The notes below the pieces were generated by a model. The model worked only from the letters and a program-made list of their open reading frames with translations. It did not search any database and was not told the DNA's origin. A stretch of 64,000 nucleotides of DNA. Origin: Octadecabacter algicola. Its GTDB lineage: Bacteria; Pseudomonadota; Alphaproteobacteria; Rhodobacterales; Rhodobacteraceae. Every line of letters starts with the position of its first letter. The first letter of the stretch is position 1. This document shows positions 18,391 through 27,431 of this stretch, in pieces. Position numbers and translations under genes: made by a program. The DNA is taken from assembly GCF_021532625.1 (NCBI RefSeq), contig NZ_JAKGAR010000003.1:124001-188000 (forward strand). The letters run 5' to 3'.

Positions 18391-18696
18391 TTACCAGCTA
18401 GACTTGACCATACCGGGAATTTCGCCATTGGAACCAAGGTCCCGAAGAGCGATCCGGCTGATCTTAAGCTTACGGTAGTACGCGTGCGGACGACCTGTAA
18501 GCTGGCAACGGTTGTGCAAACGAACTGGCGCAGAGTTGCGTGGCAGTTTTGCAAGCTTAAGACGCGCGTTGAAACGCTCTTCCATTGGCTTGCTGTCATC
18601 GTTTGCGATTGCTTTGAGTTCGGCGCGCTTAGCTGCGTACTTTTTGACGAGCTTTTCACGCTTCACTTCGCGGGCGATCATGGATTTCTTAGCCAT
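18391..18696 (-). CDS. rpsN: 30S ribosomal protein uS14 (zinc-independent form)
   Basis: 101 aa from ATG 18694-18696 ([20 protein letters not shown]). The long form without the CxxC zinc ribbon: [19 protein letters not shown] keeps a single Cys. C-terminal [11 protein letters not shown] is typical. 14 nt after rplE. Confidence 0.98.
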   Translation of the reverse strand: MAKKSMIAREVKREKLVKKYAAKRAELKAIANDDSKPMEERFNARLKLAKLPRNSAPVRLHNRCQLTGRPHAYYRKLKISRIALRDLGSNGEIPGMVKSSW

Positions 18697-18710
18697 CTTT
18701 AATCTTCCCC

Positions 18711-19274
18711 TTAGCTGTTGAACGGCATGTTGAAATGCTTCAACAGCGCTTTTGCTTCTGCATCGTTGTCTGCTGTTGTGCAAACGACGATATCCAAACC
18801 CCAAGCAACGTCGACTTTGTCGAAGTTGATTTCAGGGAAGACGATGTGTTCCTTCATGCCCATGGCGTAGTTGCCACGGCCATCGAACGACTTACCAGAG
18901 ATGCCGCGGAAGTCACGAATACGTGGCATGGCGATCGTTGTAAGGCGGTCAAGGAATTCAAACATGCGGTCGCCACGAAGAGTAACCTTCGCACCCAGCG
19001 GCATATCTTCACGAACGCGGAAACCAGCGATGGATTTCTTTGCTTTCGTGATGACAGCTTGCTGACCAGCGATTGCAGTCAAATCGGCCTGAGCAGATTT
19101 TGCTTTCTTGGTGTCGTTCACAGCTTCGGAACCGCAGCCAATGTTCAGAACAATTTTGTCCAAACGTGGTGTCTGCATTGCGTTCTTGTAGCCGAACTCT
19201 TCCATCATGGCAGCACGGATGCTGTCATTGTAAAGCGCCTTAAGACGAGGTGTGTAGTTTGCAGTATCGAGCAT
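18711..19274 (-). CDS. rplE: 50S ribosomal protein uL5
   Basis: 187 aa, 5S rRNA-binding. Motifs: [21 protein letters not shown], the [28 protein letters not shown] block and [17 protein letters not shown]. The ATG shares one base with the rplX stop (TAATG), a coupled junction. Confidence 0.98.
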   Translation of the reverse strand: MLDTANYTPRLKALYNDSIRAAMMEEFGYKNAMQTPRLDKIVLNIGCGSEAVNDTKKAKSAQADLTAIAGQQAVITKAKKSIAGFRVREDMPLGAKVTLRGDRMFEFLDRLTTIAMPRIRDFRGISGKSFDGRGNYAMGMKEHIVFPEINFDKVDVAWGLDIVVCTTADNDAEAKALLKHFNMPFNS

Positions 19275-19579
19275 TAGATCACATCCCCTGTTGTCTTGGC
19301 GAAGCGAACTTTTTTGTCGCCGTCCATTTTGAACCCGACGCGCGTTGCTTTGCCGTTCTTGTCTACAACCGCGAGATTGGAGAGTTCGATTGGCATCGCT
19401 TTAGGTGTGCGACCACCTTGCGTTGTCTGGGATTGCTTTACGTGGCGGATCGCGATGTTCACGCCATCAACAACGGCTTTGCCGGACTTTGGGTCAACGG
19501 ACGAAATCTCGCCTGTTTTGCCTTTGTCTTTGCCGGCCAGCACGATGACAGTGTCACCTTTGCGGAGTTTAGCAGCCAT
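19274..19579 (-). CDS. rplX: 50S ribosomal protein uL24
   Basis: 101 aa, assembly-initiator protein. The KOW motif is at the N-terminus ([20 protein letters not shown]), and [20 protein letters not shown] follows. One nt separates it from rplN and it overlaps rplE by one base. Confidence 0.98.
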   Translation of the reverse strand: MAAKLRKGDTVIVLAGKDKGKTGEISSVDPKSGKAVVDGVNIAIRHVKQSQTTQGGRTPKAMPIELSNLAVVDKNGKATRVGFKMDGDKKVRFAKTTGDVI

Positions 19580-19580
19580 C

Positions 19581-19949
19581 TTACAGCACCTCCGGAGCGA
19601 GCGAGATGATCTTCATGAAGTTCTTCGCGCGCAATTCACGAACCACTGGCCCAAAGATACGGGTGCCAACAGGCTCGTTTGCATTGTTGAGGATGACAGC
19701 GGCATTGCTGTCAAAACCGATTGCAGTGCCGTCTTCGCGACGAACCTGCTTACGTGTACGAACGACGACAGCCTTACGGACGTCACCTTTCTTTACGCGA
19801 CCACGTGGAATGGCCTCTTTTACCGATACGACGATGATATCGCCGACCGATGCGTAACGACGGTGGGAACCGCCGAGTACCTTGATACACTGAACACGGC
19901 GAGCGCCGCTGTTGTCAGCTACTTCAAGGTTGGTCTGCATCTGGATCAT
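19581..19949 (-). CDS. rplN: 50S ribosomal protein uL14
   Basis: 122 aa, exactly the conserved length. [27 protein letters not shown] and [19 protein letters not shown] are diagnostic. 80 nt after rpsQ, wider than the neighbouring gaps. Confidence 0.98.
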   Translation of the reverse strand: MIQMQTNLEVADNSGARRVQCIKVLGGSHRRYASVGDIIVVSVKEAIPRGRVKKGDVRKAVVVRTRKQVRREDGTAIGFDSNAAVILNNANEPVGTRIFGPVVRELRAKNFMKIISLAPEVL

Positions 19950-20029
19950 TTAGATTACTCCCGACCTATAGGGTTCACCCCGATTCTGACCGGGCCCCTA
20001 GGGTTTCGATTAAAGGAAACGATCGCGGC

Positions 20030-20260
20030 TTAAGCCGTGATCACTTCCCAGCGTTTCGTTTTGGACTTTGGCGCACATTCCTGAATGCGAACTTGGTCGC
20101 CTACGTTGAATGTGTTGGCCTCATCGTGCGCCCGGTATTTTTTGGACTTACGAATTGTCTTCTTAAGAACTGGGTGCGTAAAGCGACGCTCTACGGATAC
20201 AGTTACGGTCTGTTCGTTCTGGTTGCTTGTGACAACACCAGTCAGGATACGCTTAGGCAT
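20030..20260 (-). CDS. rpsQ: 30S ribosomal protein uS17
   Basis: 76 aa. [27 protein letters not shown] and [31 protein letters not shown] show the OB-fold S17 pattern. 3 nt after rpmC. Confidence 0.98.
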   Translation of the reverse strand: MPKRILTGVVTSNQNEQTVTVSVERRFTHPVLKKTIRKSKKYRAHDEANTFNVGDQVRIQECAPKSKTKRWEVITA

Positions 20261-20263
20261 CTA

Positions 20264-20473
20264 TTAAGCCTCCGTCTTGGCGGCATCAGCCGCTTTTTCG
20301 TTCAGAATGGTCAACACACGGGCCGCGTCACGCTTAACTGTGCGCATACGTGCTGTGTTTTCCATGGAACCTGTCGCCTGCTGAAAACGCAGGTTGAAGG
20401 ATTCTTTTTTCAGGTTTGCCAGCTCTTCACGGAGCTGATCAGGGGTTTTCCCCCGCAGTTCGTTCGCGTCCAT
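20264..20473 (-). CDS. rpmC: 50S ribosomal protein uL29
   Basis: 69 aa of helical protein ([31 protein letters not shown]). In the standard order rplP lies directly upstream; here they are separated by about 3.9 kb of accessory genes. rpmC becomes first gene of an 11-gene unit running to rpmD, with its own promoter 113 nt upstream. Confidence 0.97.
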   Translation of the reverse strand: MDANELRGKTPDQLREELANLKKESFNLRFQQATGSMENTARMRTVKRDAARVLTILNEKAADAAKTEA

Positions 20474-20585
20474 CGGACGACTCCTTATGTCAACATCATC
20501 GGCAGGCCGTGATTTTGTGTGAAATCCTTAAGGAGCGCACACGCCACGTGACCCGATTCTCCGATGGAGTGGGTTAGAAGCTGGC

Positions 20586-20614
20586 CGTATAGGGGGGATG
20601 GGGACGTGTGGCAA
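20586..20614 (-). promoter_or_regulatory. Promoter of the rpmC-rpmD unit
   Basis: Minus strand: -35 TTGCCA (20609-20614), 17-bp spacer ending CCCCCC, -10 TATACG (20586-20591), discriminator GCC. The spacer closely resembles that of the rplB promoter at 27149-27177 (shared CCCCATCCCCCC). Confidence 0.75.
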
Positions 20615-20714
20615 GTGCTCCATCTCACTTTTAACGCAGGTGCAGAAAGCCTGAATCTTGCCACTTTAAGTCAACAGGCTTTCTGTGATGTTTGTCTTTG
20701 TCTGTTAGGCCATT

Positions 20715-21050
20715 CTAGCCGGTCATCTCTCGGACCATACATTTTTCGGTGACAATAACGTTCTTAATACGACCATAGGCGGCTTTACGACCGGCCTTGT
20801 AGGTGTCCATCATCTTTTCAATCTCAATAAGACTGTCAGATTCAAGTACCTCGATCATGGTGTCTTCCGCTAGCCCAGTTCCTCTTAGCGAAACTAGAGA
20901 GACATATTTCAAATGTTCGGTTAGCTCTTTGATGTGGGGTGCGGTCAAATCAGCACGCTTCTTTTCGCCCAATTCGTAATAGTCTGGGTTCACATCTACA
21001 AAAACTAGAACAACATAACGCCTTTTCTCCGGTCTTTCTCTCGGGTCCAT
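20715..21050 (-). CDS. Unknown 111-aa protein between rpmC and rplP
   Basis: Not recognised. ATG 21048-21050 has AGAGGAG 8 nt upstream, better than an upstream in-frame start. Strand-helix-strand spacing (RYVVLVFVDVNPDYYELG, then HIKELTEHLKYVSLVSLRGTG, then DTMIEVLESDSLIEIEKMM) suggests a ferredoxin-like alpha/beta barrel, but this is inference. Visibly A+T-richer than the ribosomal genes around it, which fits transfer. Last in the accessory block, convergent to the TIGR02466-like gene upstream strand. Confidence 0.65.
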   Translation of the reverse strand: MDPRERPEKRRYVVLVFVDVNPDYYELGEKKRADLTAPHIKELTEHLKYVSLVSLRGTGLAEDTMIEVLESDSLIEIEKMMDTYKAGRKAAYGRIKNVIVTEKCMVREMTG

Positions 21051-21329
21051 AATAGTAACTCCTCTAATATAATGAAGTCCCTCCACCATACCATAAAGTT
21101 GCATTTACACCAAATTTAAGACCGCTTAGGTTGTGAGTTAGGGACTCGTGGCCAAAGGCGAATTTGTTAAAAACCGATTATTCCGTTCAAGATCGTGCAC
21201 TTGGACGGATAGCTCCCTACCAAGAGCTCGACATCGAAGGTGGCACTCATTTCCCAGCGCTAAGTTGTCATTGTTAAGACCGTTGATATACACGCAGAAA
21301 GCCATCAGGCCTCCAAGATAGGACTTGCA

Positions 21330-21938
21330 ATGACAAACATCCGCTCCCTTTTCGCTACTCGCCTCTATCAAGCCAAACTCGGCCCGATTGATGCGGATGA
21401 ACTTGAAACTTCCTGCTATTCCATCGCCGAGGATGATGAAGCTGGGCAGGATTGGTGTGAGGCCAATGATTTCCCTGGCTACACCTCCTACGCGTCCCTG
21501 ACGGATTTGCCGTGGCGGTTCCCGATCTTTGCCGATATCGTAACAGCTCTGGATCAGCACGTCGCAGCCTTTGCCGCGGACCTTGAATTTGAATTAGATG
21601 ATCGCAAGCTGGTCTTGGAAGATATCTGGATCAACATTCTGCCAGAGGGCGGCATCCATACGTCCCACATCCACCCGCATTCCGTCATTTCCGGCACGAC
21701 CTATGTGAAGATGCCCGAGGGTGCCTCTGCGCTGAAGTTAGAGGACCCGCGTTCCCAGATGATGATGGCCGCGCCCTCCCGTAAGAAAGACTGCCGCGAA
21801 GAGTTGAAGCAGTTCGTCTACGTTAGGCCCGCCGTAGGGGATGTTTTGCTCTGGGAAAGCTGGTTGCGCCACGAAGTCCCGATGAACATGTCCGAAGACG
21901 ACCGGATTTCCGTAAGTTTTAATTACAAATGGGAATAG
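21330..21938 (+). CDS. TIGR02466-family protein, putative 2OG-Fe(II) oxygenase
   Basis: 202 aa. The segment IHTSHIHPHSVISGTTYVKMP (residues 109-129) supplies His110, His113, His115 and His117, and WLRHEVPMN supplies His181, with DDRISVSFNYKWE at the end. This is the HxH-distal His-Arg layout of prolyl-hydroxylase-like oxygenases that TIGR02466 proteins share. Substrate unknown; many family members lie in phage-rich or marine genomes. Plus-strand gene inside the gap between rpmC and rplP. Confidence 0.8.
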   Translation: MTNIRSLFATRLYQAKLGPIDADELETSCYSIAEDDEAGQDWCEANDFPGYTSYASLTDLPWRFPIFADIVTALDQHVAAFAADLEFELDDRKLVLEDIWINILPEGGIHTSHIHPHSVISGTTYVKMPEGASALKLEDPRSQMMMAAPSRKKDCREELKQFVYVRPAVGDVLLWESWLRHEVPMNMSEDDRISVSFNYKWE

Positions 21939-22013
21939 ATTGGCGGACGGGATGAAACCTGTCGTCAACGATTAGCCCGCATAAGCACCCTGATCTCAGA
22001 AGGGGTGCTTACG

Positions 22014-22700
22014 ATGGTTCGGATTTGGTTGGCTGTGGCGATGTTGTGTTGTGCGGGAGGCGTGCGGGCAGAATTGCAATCCCTGTTCCCCAGCGGCCCG
22101 TCACAAGACACCAAAGTCATACGCGCCAGCCTTTTTTCTCCTGACCCGCAAATTGGCTTCTTTGCCCCGCTGCCCGAACGCGCCGCGCGCCCTGAGGCGC
22201 CGGCAATCACCGCAACAGGCACAACGCCCGTCGATAGATTACTTAGTCTCATTGCCAGCGCCGAAGCTGGTGCGGCGGGCTACAATGCAGTTCAGCACGG
22301 CGCGCGCATTCGGCCGACGAAACCGCCGACCCAAATGACCCTTGGCGAGATTTACCAATGGATCAGGGCGACCCCCGGCCAACCTCATGCCATTGGGCGG
22401 TATCAATTCATACCATCGACCCTACGCCGCGTAGCCGCTGAGCGCGGTTTCGGGCCGGAGACGCAGTTTACTGCGGGGGTCCAAGATGCGCTGGCTGTGG
22501 TTTTGTTAGAAGACGCAGGGCTTTCGAGTTTCCAGCGTGGCGATCTTGGCCAACGCCAATTTATGCATAACCTTGCACAGATATGGGCGGGCCTTCCGCT
22601 CCCCAACGGGCGGTCCTATTACGAGGGGCATGCTGGAAATAGTGCAACGATGACCTGGGCTGCGTTTGATGGGGGGATGGCGCGGATTTGGGGCGGGTAA
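22014..22700 (+). CDS. Secreted lysozyme-like/muramidase protein
   Basis: 228 aa with a Sec signal peptide (MVRIWLAVAMLCCAGGVRAE) from ATG 22014; a GTG three codons earlier is less likely. The catalytic part (about residues 80-228) has VDRLLSLIASAEAGAAGYNA with a candidate catalytic Glu, then AIGRYQFIPSTLRRVAAERGF and FDGGMARIWGG. This resembles lysozyme-fold glycoside hydrolases related to phage endolysins (GH24/GH104-like). Probably cuts peptidoglycan in the periplasm. Downstream of the TIGR02466 gene on the same strand. Confidence 0.7.
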   Translation: MVRIWLAVAMLCCAGGVRAELQSLFPSGPSQDTKVIRASLFSPDPQIGFFAPLPERAARPEAPAITATGTTPVDRLLSLIASAEAGAAGYNAVQHGARIRPTKPPTQMTLGEIYQWIRATPGQPHAIGRYQFIPSTLRRVAAERGFGPETQFTAGVQDALAVVLLEDAGLSSFQRGDLGQRQFMHNLAQIWAGLPLPNGRSYYEGHAGNSATMTWAAFDGGMARIWGG

Positions 22701-22795
22701 AGGAACGATAAATAGTCGCAGATTTGGTGGCTAGATAGCAACGACAGAGGCCGCCCTGAATAGACGGCCTCGAAATGCTACACTTTGTTTTGCAG

Positions 22796-23953
22796 CTAAG
22801 CCGCCTTGCGTCGACCAGCGAAACCGAAGGCAGCAAAACCGCTCAGCAAGAGGACTGCTCCTGCTGGCAGCGGCACAGGCGAAATGTTTGCCGCTGGCAT
22901 TGCCGTTGTGCGAAGTGTGAACGACCCAGTTGGGACGTAATCCGCCAAGTTGATGGCAAAATTCACATTTAGGTTTGCAAGGTCTTCAATGTCGTCTTCG
23001 AACAGACTTGTTCCTAGCCCAAGCTGTGCAACAACGTCGTCAAACGTGTCAAAAAACAAGGGACTGGTTAGGCTGTTCGCAATGCCATTGGCAAAGTCTT
23101 CAACATCGCGACGGACTTCCCATTGCCCGTCGCCATTCATCCATGCCATGAGCAGCGCATCCGTAAGCGGATCGTTGTCATTGTCCCAGAACGCACCGGT
23201 TGGAACGTCTGCCTGAGACAGCCATGACGGAAAGAGGTCGGTGTACGGACCAACAAAATCAGTACTTGCGATGTTTGTCAGTCCTTGATCAAGCGCTAGG
23301 CTTGCTCGTTCGGCCGCAAAAAATCCGTCTAATTCAAAGTTATCATTGGTACTGGCATCCCCAAATAGCCCGAACGGGAATTGGGTTGTGGACGATGCAG
23401 CAGCATCAGCTGGTTGTGCCCGAAACGCCGTCGAAAATGAAATGCCATCCGCGGCCGTCGCTTCTACGAAATCGTTTCCAACACCAAACCCCAATTCAAG
23501 AGCGAAGCCAGCAAGTGATTGGGTGGTCTGGTTAATAAGTCGGTAAAACACTTGATAGTTCGATTCCGCGCCTTCTGTTACGTCAAATACCAAGTCTATC
23601 GGATCTGTGCCTGTCATTTGCGTCTTGATCCGCTTCCCGCTCTGGAATGCACCAGTACACGTGTTACCCGGATTTGACGTCATAACGCATCCGTCGAGCG
23701 TTAGCCCGTTTGGGCCACCCTGAGTATAGGTTTCTTGGACGACCTGAATTCCGGGAGCAATTGCCTCGGGTGGCGCATAGGCGATTTGCCCACTGCTAGC
23801 GCCACTTCCGTTGTCAACTACACTTGCGCTTGGTGTGCCATTGGTTGCTCCAACTGTCACATTATCTAGGTTCCAGCTGTCGAGCGTTGCGGACGAGGCC
23901 GGTATGGCCGTCGACATTCCGGCAATTGCCGTCGTCAAAAGAATTTTTCTCAT
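22796..23953 (-). CDS. VPLPA-CTERM sorting domain surface protein
   Basis: 385 aa from ATG 23951-23953 with GGGAGG upstream. N-terminal signal peptide (MRKILLTTAIAGMSTAIP). The C-terminal 28 residues are VPLPAG followed by a hydrophobic helix and the basic tail AGRRKAA, the VPLPA-CTERM tripartite sorting signal processed by an exosortase. The middle looks like a secreted beta-rich domain with many Asn, Asp and Gly. Function not recognised. The upstream region holds a perfect FNR-type box. Confidence 0.85.
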   Translation of the reverse strand: MRKILLTTAIAGMSTAIPASSATLDSWNLDNVTVGATNGTPSASVVDNGSGASSGQIAYAPPEAIAPGIQVVQETYTQGGPNGLTLDGCVMTSNPGNTCTGAFQSGKRIKTQMTGTDPIDLVFDVTEGAESNYQVFYRLINQTTQSLAGFALELGFGVGNDFVEATAADGISFSTAFRAQPADAAASSTTQFPFGLFGDASTNDNFELDGFFAAERASLALDQGLTNIASTDFVGPYTDLFPSWLSQADVPTGAFWDNDNDPLTDALLMAWMNGDGQWEVRRDVEDFANGIANSLTSPLFFDTFDDVVAQLGLGTSLFEDDIEDLANLNVNFAINLADYVPTGSFTLRTTAMPAANISPVPLPAGAVLLLSGFAAFGFAGRRKAA

Positions 23954-24285
23954 GGGTCCTCCCTGATCAATTTGCGTCTTGAATGCTGCTTCACCGACTC
24001 GCAGGATCAATGACTTGTTACGATGTGAATTGGCTAAGATTCGGCGCACGCCAACACACATTCAAAAATAGCATTATTAGACTTTGACGGATTTGATCGA
24101 AATCAACTGGGGATTGAACGCATATCACCGAAGAGTAACTGATCGGCAAAGTAACAACCTAATTGGGCGATGTAGTTGGGGTAATTTTGGGCAGGCAAGA
24201 ACAGCCGCCTTTCTGAACCGAGGCCAATTAATACAGCCGGAATTCGGCGCAGAGTGACACATCGGCGAAGGGCCGACGTTCAGAT
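23954..24285 (-). promoter_or_regulatory. Gene-free upstream region of the VPLPA-CTERM gene with FNR-type box
   Basis: Holds TTGAT-N4-ATCAA (24093-24106), a perfect FNR/FnrL palindrome. A -10-like TATTTT lies at 24065-24070 on the minus strand, which would put the box centre at about -41.5, the class II activator position. An alternative -10 (TAATAA, 24074-24079) would put it near -33. The rest of the stretch shows nothing I can name. Confidence 0.55.
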
Positions 24286-24329
24286 GAACGAAAAGCCCCC
24301 GCCGAATACTCGACGGGGGCTTTTCGTTC
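24286..24329 (-). terminator. Terminator after rplP
   Basis: 16-bp stem (24286-24301 with 24314-24329) with G+C core CCCCCG/CGGGGG and an AAAA/TTTT section, loop of 12 nt. Ends the rplB-rpsS-rplV-rpsC-rplP unit 29 nt after the rplP stop. Confidence 0.85.
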
Positions 24330-24358
24330 GTTTCAAATCCCAGCAGGGAAGATTGGGC

Positions 24359-24772
24359 TTACCAGTCTTCGCGAACCACTGTGCGTGTTTTCACAGGCAG
24401 TTTCATCGCAGCAAGGCGCAGGGCCTCACGAGCGACGCTTTCGTCCACGCCATCGATTTCAAACATGACACGGCCAGGTTTGACCTTACATGCCCAATAA
24501 TCAACGGAACCTTTACCTTTACCCATACGAACTTCGACAGGCTTAGAGGTGACAGGTACATCTGGGAAGATGCGGATCCAAACACGACCTTGACGTTTCA
24601 TGTGACGTGTCATCGCGCGGCGTGCTGCCTCGATCTGACGTGCTGTCACACGTTCCGGTGTAGTCGCCTTGAGGCCAAATGTGCCGAAGTTCAGGTCAGA
24701 GCCACCTTTGGCTTCGCCCTTGATGCGGCCTTTGTGCATCTTGCGGAATTTAGTGCGTTTTGGCTGAAGCAT
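24359..24772 (-). CDS. rplP: 50S ribosomal protein uL16
   Basis: 137 aa. [24 protein letters not shown] and the C-terminal [29 protein letters not shown] are diagnostic. 12 nt after rpsC; followed by a terminator instead of rpmC. Confidence 0.98.
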   Translation of the reverse strand: MLQPKRTKFRKMHKGRIKGEAKGGSDLNFGTFGLKATTPERVTARQIEAARRAMTRHMKRQGRVWIRIFPDVPVTSKPVEVRMGKGKGSVDYWACKVKPGRVMFEIDGVDESVAREALRLAAMKLPVKTRTVVREDW

Positions 24773-24784
24773 TGTTTAATCCTT

Positions 24785-25501
24785 TCAGCGATCACGGCCA
24801 CCAGGACGTGCGCCGCGTGGTGCGGGGCCATCCTGAAGCTCTTGAAGTTTACGGTCACGCGCAGCTGGATCGTGCTCCATGATCTCACCTTTGAAGATCC
24901 AAGTCTTGATCCCGATGATACCATAAGCGGTCATTGCTTCGACGTGTGCGTAATCGATGTCAGCACGAAGGGTGTGGAGTGGCACGCGGCCCTCACGATA
25001 CCATTCAGTACGCGCGATCTCTGCACCGCCAAGACGGCCAGCAAGGTTCACACGAATACCAAGGGCACCCATACGCATTGCGTTCTGTACCGCACGCTTC
25101 ATAGCGCGACGGAAAGAAACACGACGCTCAAGCTGCTGTGCAATGCTCTCACCAACAAGCTGAGCATCAAGCTCAGGCTTGCGTACTTCAACGATGTTGA
25201 GGTGCAGCTCGGAGTCAGTCATGGAAGCAAGTTTCTGACGCAGAGTTTCGATGTCTGCACCTTTCTTGCCGATGATGACGCCCGGGCGCGCAGTGTGAAC
25301 AGTTACGCGGCACTTCTTGTGCGGACGTTCGATGATAACGCGGCTAACACCGGCTTGCTTGCAGTCTTCTTTGATGAAGGCTTTGATCTTCAAGTCTTCA
25401 AGAAGAAGGTCACCGTAGTCTTTGGTGTCAGCGTACCAGCGGCTGTCCCAAGTACGGTTCACCTGAAGACGCATGCCGATAGGATTTACTTTGTTACCCA
25501 T
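24785..25501 (-). CDS. rpsC: 30S ribosomal protein uS3
   Basis: 238 aa. [22 protein letters not shown], the KH domain [20 protein letters not shown] and [17 protein letters not shown] are diagnostic; C-terminal tail GGRDR. Its first base overlaps the rplV stop (TAATG). Confidence 0.98.
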   Translation of the reverse strand: MGNKVNPIGMRLQVNRTWDSRWYADTKDYGDLLLEDLKIKAFIKEDCKQAGVSRVIIERPHKKCRVTVHTARPGVIIGKKGADIETLRQKLASMTDSELHLNIVEVRKPELDAQLVGESIAQQLERRVSFRRAMKRAVQNAMRMGALGIRVNLAGRLGGAEIARTEWYREGRVPLHTLRADIDYAHVEAMTAYGIIGIKTWIFKGEIMEHDPAARDRKLQELQDGPAPRGARPGGRDR

Positions 25502-25887
25502 TATGCTTGCTCCTCAGCTTGAACTTGGCGCACTTTGATTGTCAGCTCTGCGAACGGCTTCATGATCTTGCCGAAGCGACCACGGGCACGAGGGCGACCG
25601 CGTTTCATCGTCAAGTTCTTGCCCACATAAGCCTCAGCAACGATGAGTTCATCAACGTCGAGGTTGTGGTTGTTCTCAGCATTGGCAATCGCGGACTGAA
25701 GGCATTTCTTCACATCCAGAGCGATCCGCTTTTTGGAGAACGTCAGGTCCGTGAGGGCCTTGTCTACCGATTTGCCGCGGATCATGCCGGCCAGAAGGTT
25801 CAGTTTTTGCGGGGACGTCTTCAGCATGCGCAGTTTTGCCATTGCTTCGTCGTCTGCCACGCGGCGGGGATTCTTATCCTTGCTCAT
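25501..25887 (-). CDS. rplV: 50S ribosomal protein uL22
   Basis: 128 aa. The core [23 protein letters not shown] and the tunnel-lining hairpin [23 protein letters not shown] are clear. A start 15 codons later would lose the family N-terminus. Macrolide-relevant loop residues look ordinary. Confidence 0.97.
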   Translation of the reverse strand: MSKDKNPRRVADDEAMAKLRMLKTSPQKLNLLAGMIRGKSVDKALTDLTFSKKRIALDVKKCLQSAIANAENNHNLDVDELIVAEAYVGKNLTMKRGRPRARGRFGKIMKPFAELTIKVRQVQAEEQA

Positions 25888-25890
25888 GAC

Positions 25891-26169
25891 TTATTTCCGC
25901 TTCGCTTTTTTATCAGCCGCGTGACCGTAATAGGTGCGAGTTGGTGAATATTCACCAAACTTCTGACCGATCATGTCTTCGGTGATAGATACAGGGATGT
26001 GCTTCCGGCCATTGTAGACACCAAATGTCAAACCAACGAACTGAGGCAAGATTGTAGAACGACGGGACCAGATTTTGATAACGTCATTGCGGCCGGAATC
26101 TTTGGCGGCTGCGGCTTTCTTAAGCACGTAGCTGTCAACGAATGGACCTTTCCATACAGAACGAGACAT
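25891..26169 (-). CDS. rpsS: 30S ribosomal protein uS19
   Basis: 92 aa. [40 protein letters not shown] and LGEFSPTR-type end ([12 protein letters not shown]) are diagnostic. 3 nt on each side from rplB and rplV. Confidence 0.98.
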   Translation of the reverse strand: MSRSVWKGPFVDSYVLKKAAAAKDSGRNDVIKIWSRRSTILPQFVGLTFGVYNGRKHIPVSITEDMIGQKFGEYSPTRTYYGHAADKKAKRK

Positions 26170-26172
26170 ATA

Positions 26173-27015
26173 TTAACGCCCCTTTTTCTTGGCGTGCCGG
26201 GACCGAACGATAAGACGGTTGGACGCTTTTTTCTTGTTACGTGTCTTGGCACCCTTCGTCGGCTTACCCCAAGGAGTAACCGGGTGACGACCACCAGACG
26301 TGCGACCTTCACCACCACCGTGTGGGTGATCGACAGGGTTCATTACGACACCACGAACGGATGGACGTTTGCCATAGTGGCGCATACGGCCGGCTTTACC
26401 CATGTTCTGGTTGGAGTTGTCAGGGTTGGACACGGCACCAACGGTGGCCATGCATTCCTGACGCACGAGGCGCAATTCACCAGAGCTCAGACGGATCTGA
26501 GCGTAACCACCGTCACGACCTACGAACTGTGCGTAAGTACCAGCTGCACGGGCGATCTGACCGCCTTTGCCTGGCTTCATTTCGATGTTGTGAATGATTG
26601 TACCGATTGGCATGCCAGAGAACGGCATTGCGTTGCCCGGCTTGATGTCTGCCTTAGCAGAAGCAATAACCTTATCGCCAACAGCCAAACGCTGTGGTGC
26701 GATGATGTAGGCTTGCTCGCCATCTGTGTACTGAACGAGCGCGATGAACGCGGTGCGGTTCGGGTCATATTCGATCCGAGCAACAACAGCTTCCATGTCG
26801 AGCTTGTTACGTTTGAAATCTACGATGCGGTAAAGGCGTTTTGCCCCACCACCACGACGACGTGATGTGATCCGTCCGGTGTTGTTCCGTCCGCCCGATT
26901 TCGTCAGACCCTCTGTGAGGGACTTAACTGGGCGACCTTTCCAAAGCTCCGAACGGTCAATCAGCACCAACCCACGTTGGCCAGGCGTCGTCGGCTTATA
27001 CGACTTAAGTGCCAT
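26173..27015 (-). CDS. rplB: 50S ribosomal protein uL2
   Basis: 280 aa. Core peptidyl-transferase-centre protein with [20 protein letters not shown], the central [19 protein letters not shown] and the C-terminal [14 protein letters not shown] signature. Normally follows rplW; here about 1.9 kb of accessory DNA intervenes and the gene has its own promoter and leader hairpin. Confidence 0.98.
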   Translation of the reverse strand: MALKSYKPTTPGQRGLVLIDRSELWKGRPVKSLTEGLTKSGGRNNTGRITSRRRGGGAKRLYRIVDFKRNKLDMEAVVARIEYDPNRTAFIALVQYTDGEQAYIIAPQRLAVGDKVIASAKADIKPGNAMPFSGMPIGTIIHNIEMKPGKGGQIARAAGTYAQFVGRDGGYAQIRLSSGELRLVRQECMATVGAVSNPDNSNQNMGKAGRMRHYGKRPSVRGVVMNPVDHPHGGGEGRTSGGRHPVTPWGKPTKGAKTRNKKKASNRLIVRSRHAKKKGR

Positions 27016-27101
27016 GTTTGCTACTTCCGTTTGCTTGGCGGACCTCTTGCGAAGCCCTGATGTTTATAGGCCCCCGTAGGTGCCCGATGATATGTTCTCG
27101 C

Positions 27102-27135
27102 GAACAACAACAAAGCCCCAGACGAATCTGGGGCT
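27102..27135 (-). promoter_or_regulatory. Terminator-like hairpin in the rplB leader (candidate attenuator)
   Basis: 9-bp perfect stem AGCCCCAGA/TCTGGGGCT (27114-27122 with 27127-27135) closing a TTCG loop on the minus strand, followed by TTTGTTGTTGTT. It begins only about 7-10 nt after the predicted transcription start and 87 nt before rplB, so premature termination could set expression of the rplB-rplP unit. Confidence 0.6.
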
Positions 27136-27148
27136 GTGCCGATGGGGT

Positions 27149-27177
27149 CTGATAGGGGGGATGGGGCGATGGGTCAA
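27149..27177 (-). promoter_or_regulatory. Promoter of rplB-rpsS-rplV-rpsC-rplP
   Basis: Minus strand: -35 TTGACC (27172-27177), 17-bp spacer of mostly C, -10 TATCAG (27149-27154), discriminator ACCCC. The -35 environment CTTGACCCAT is the same as at the rpsJ promoter. Confidence 0.75.
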
Positions 27178-27431
27178 GCAATACCAACGTTATTTCGCTT
27201 ACACAAAGAAAGGTCCTTACGTTTCCACAGGCGCTTCTTTCATTTTCAGCCGTAAACGTCCCCTTATTGACCAGCGCTCATTTCAAATTGTGTTGCTTCC
27301 CTAGAAGATCACATAGACCTGCTTCCCGTCTCTTCGTGCCGCTGGCTAGCCCCTCAAGACTTGCAGTACGCCACCCCTATGCTTAAGACGCGTAAAGCTT
27401 AAATCTCAACTTGGAAATCAGGGGATACGCC
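27178..27431. other. Gene-free region upstream of the 157-aa gene
   Basis: I see no gene, tRNA or strong terminator here. It lies behind the rplB promoter (minus) and in front of the NTF2-like gene (plus), whose promoter must be in it, but no convincing -35/-10 pair stands out. Confidence 0.4.
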
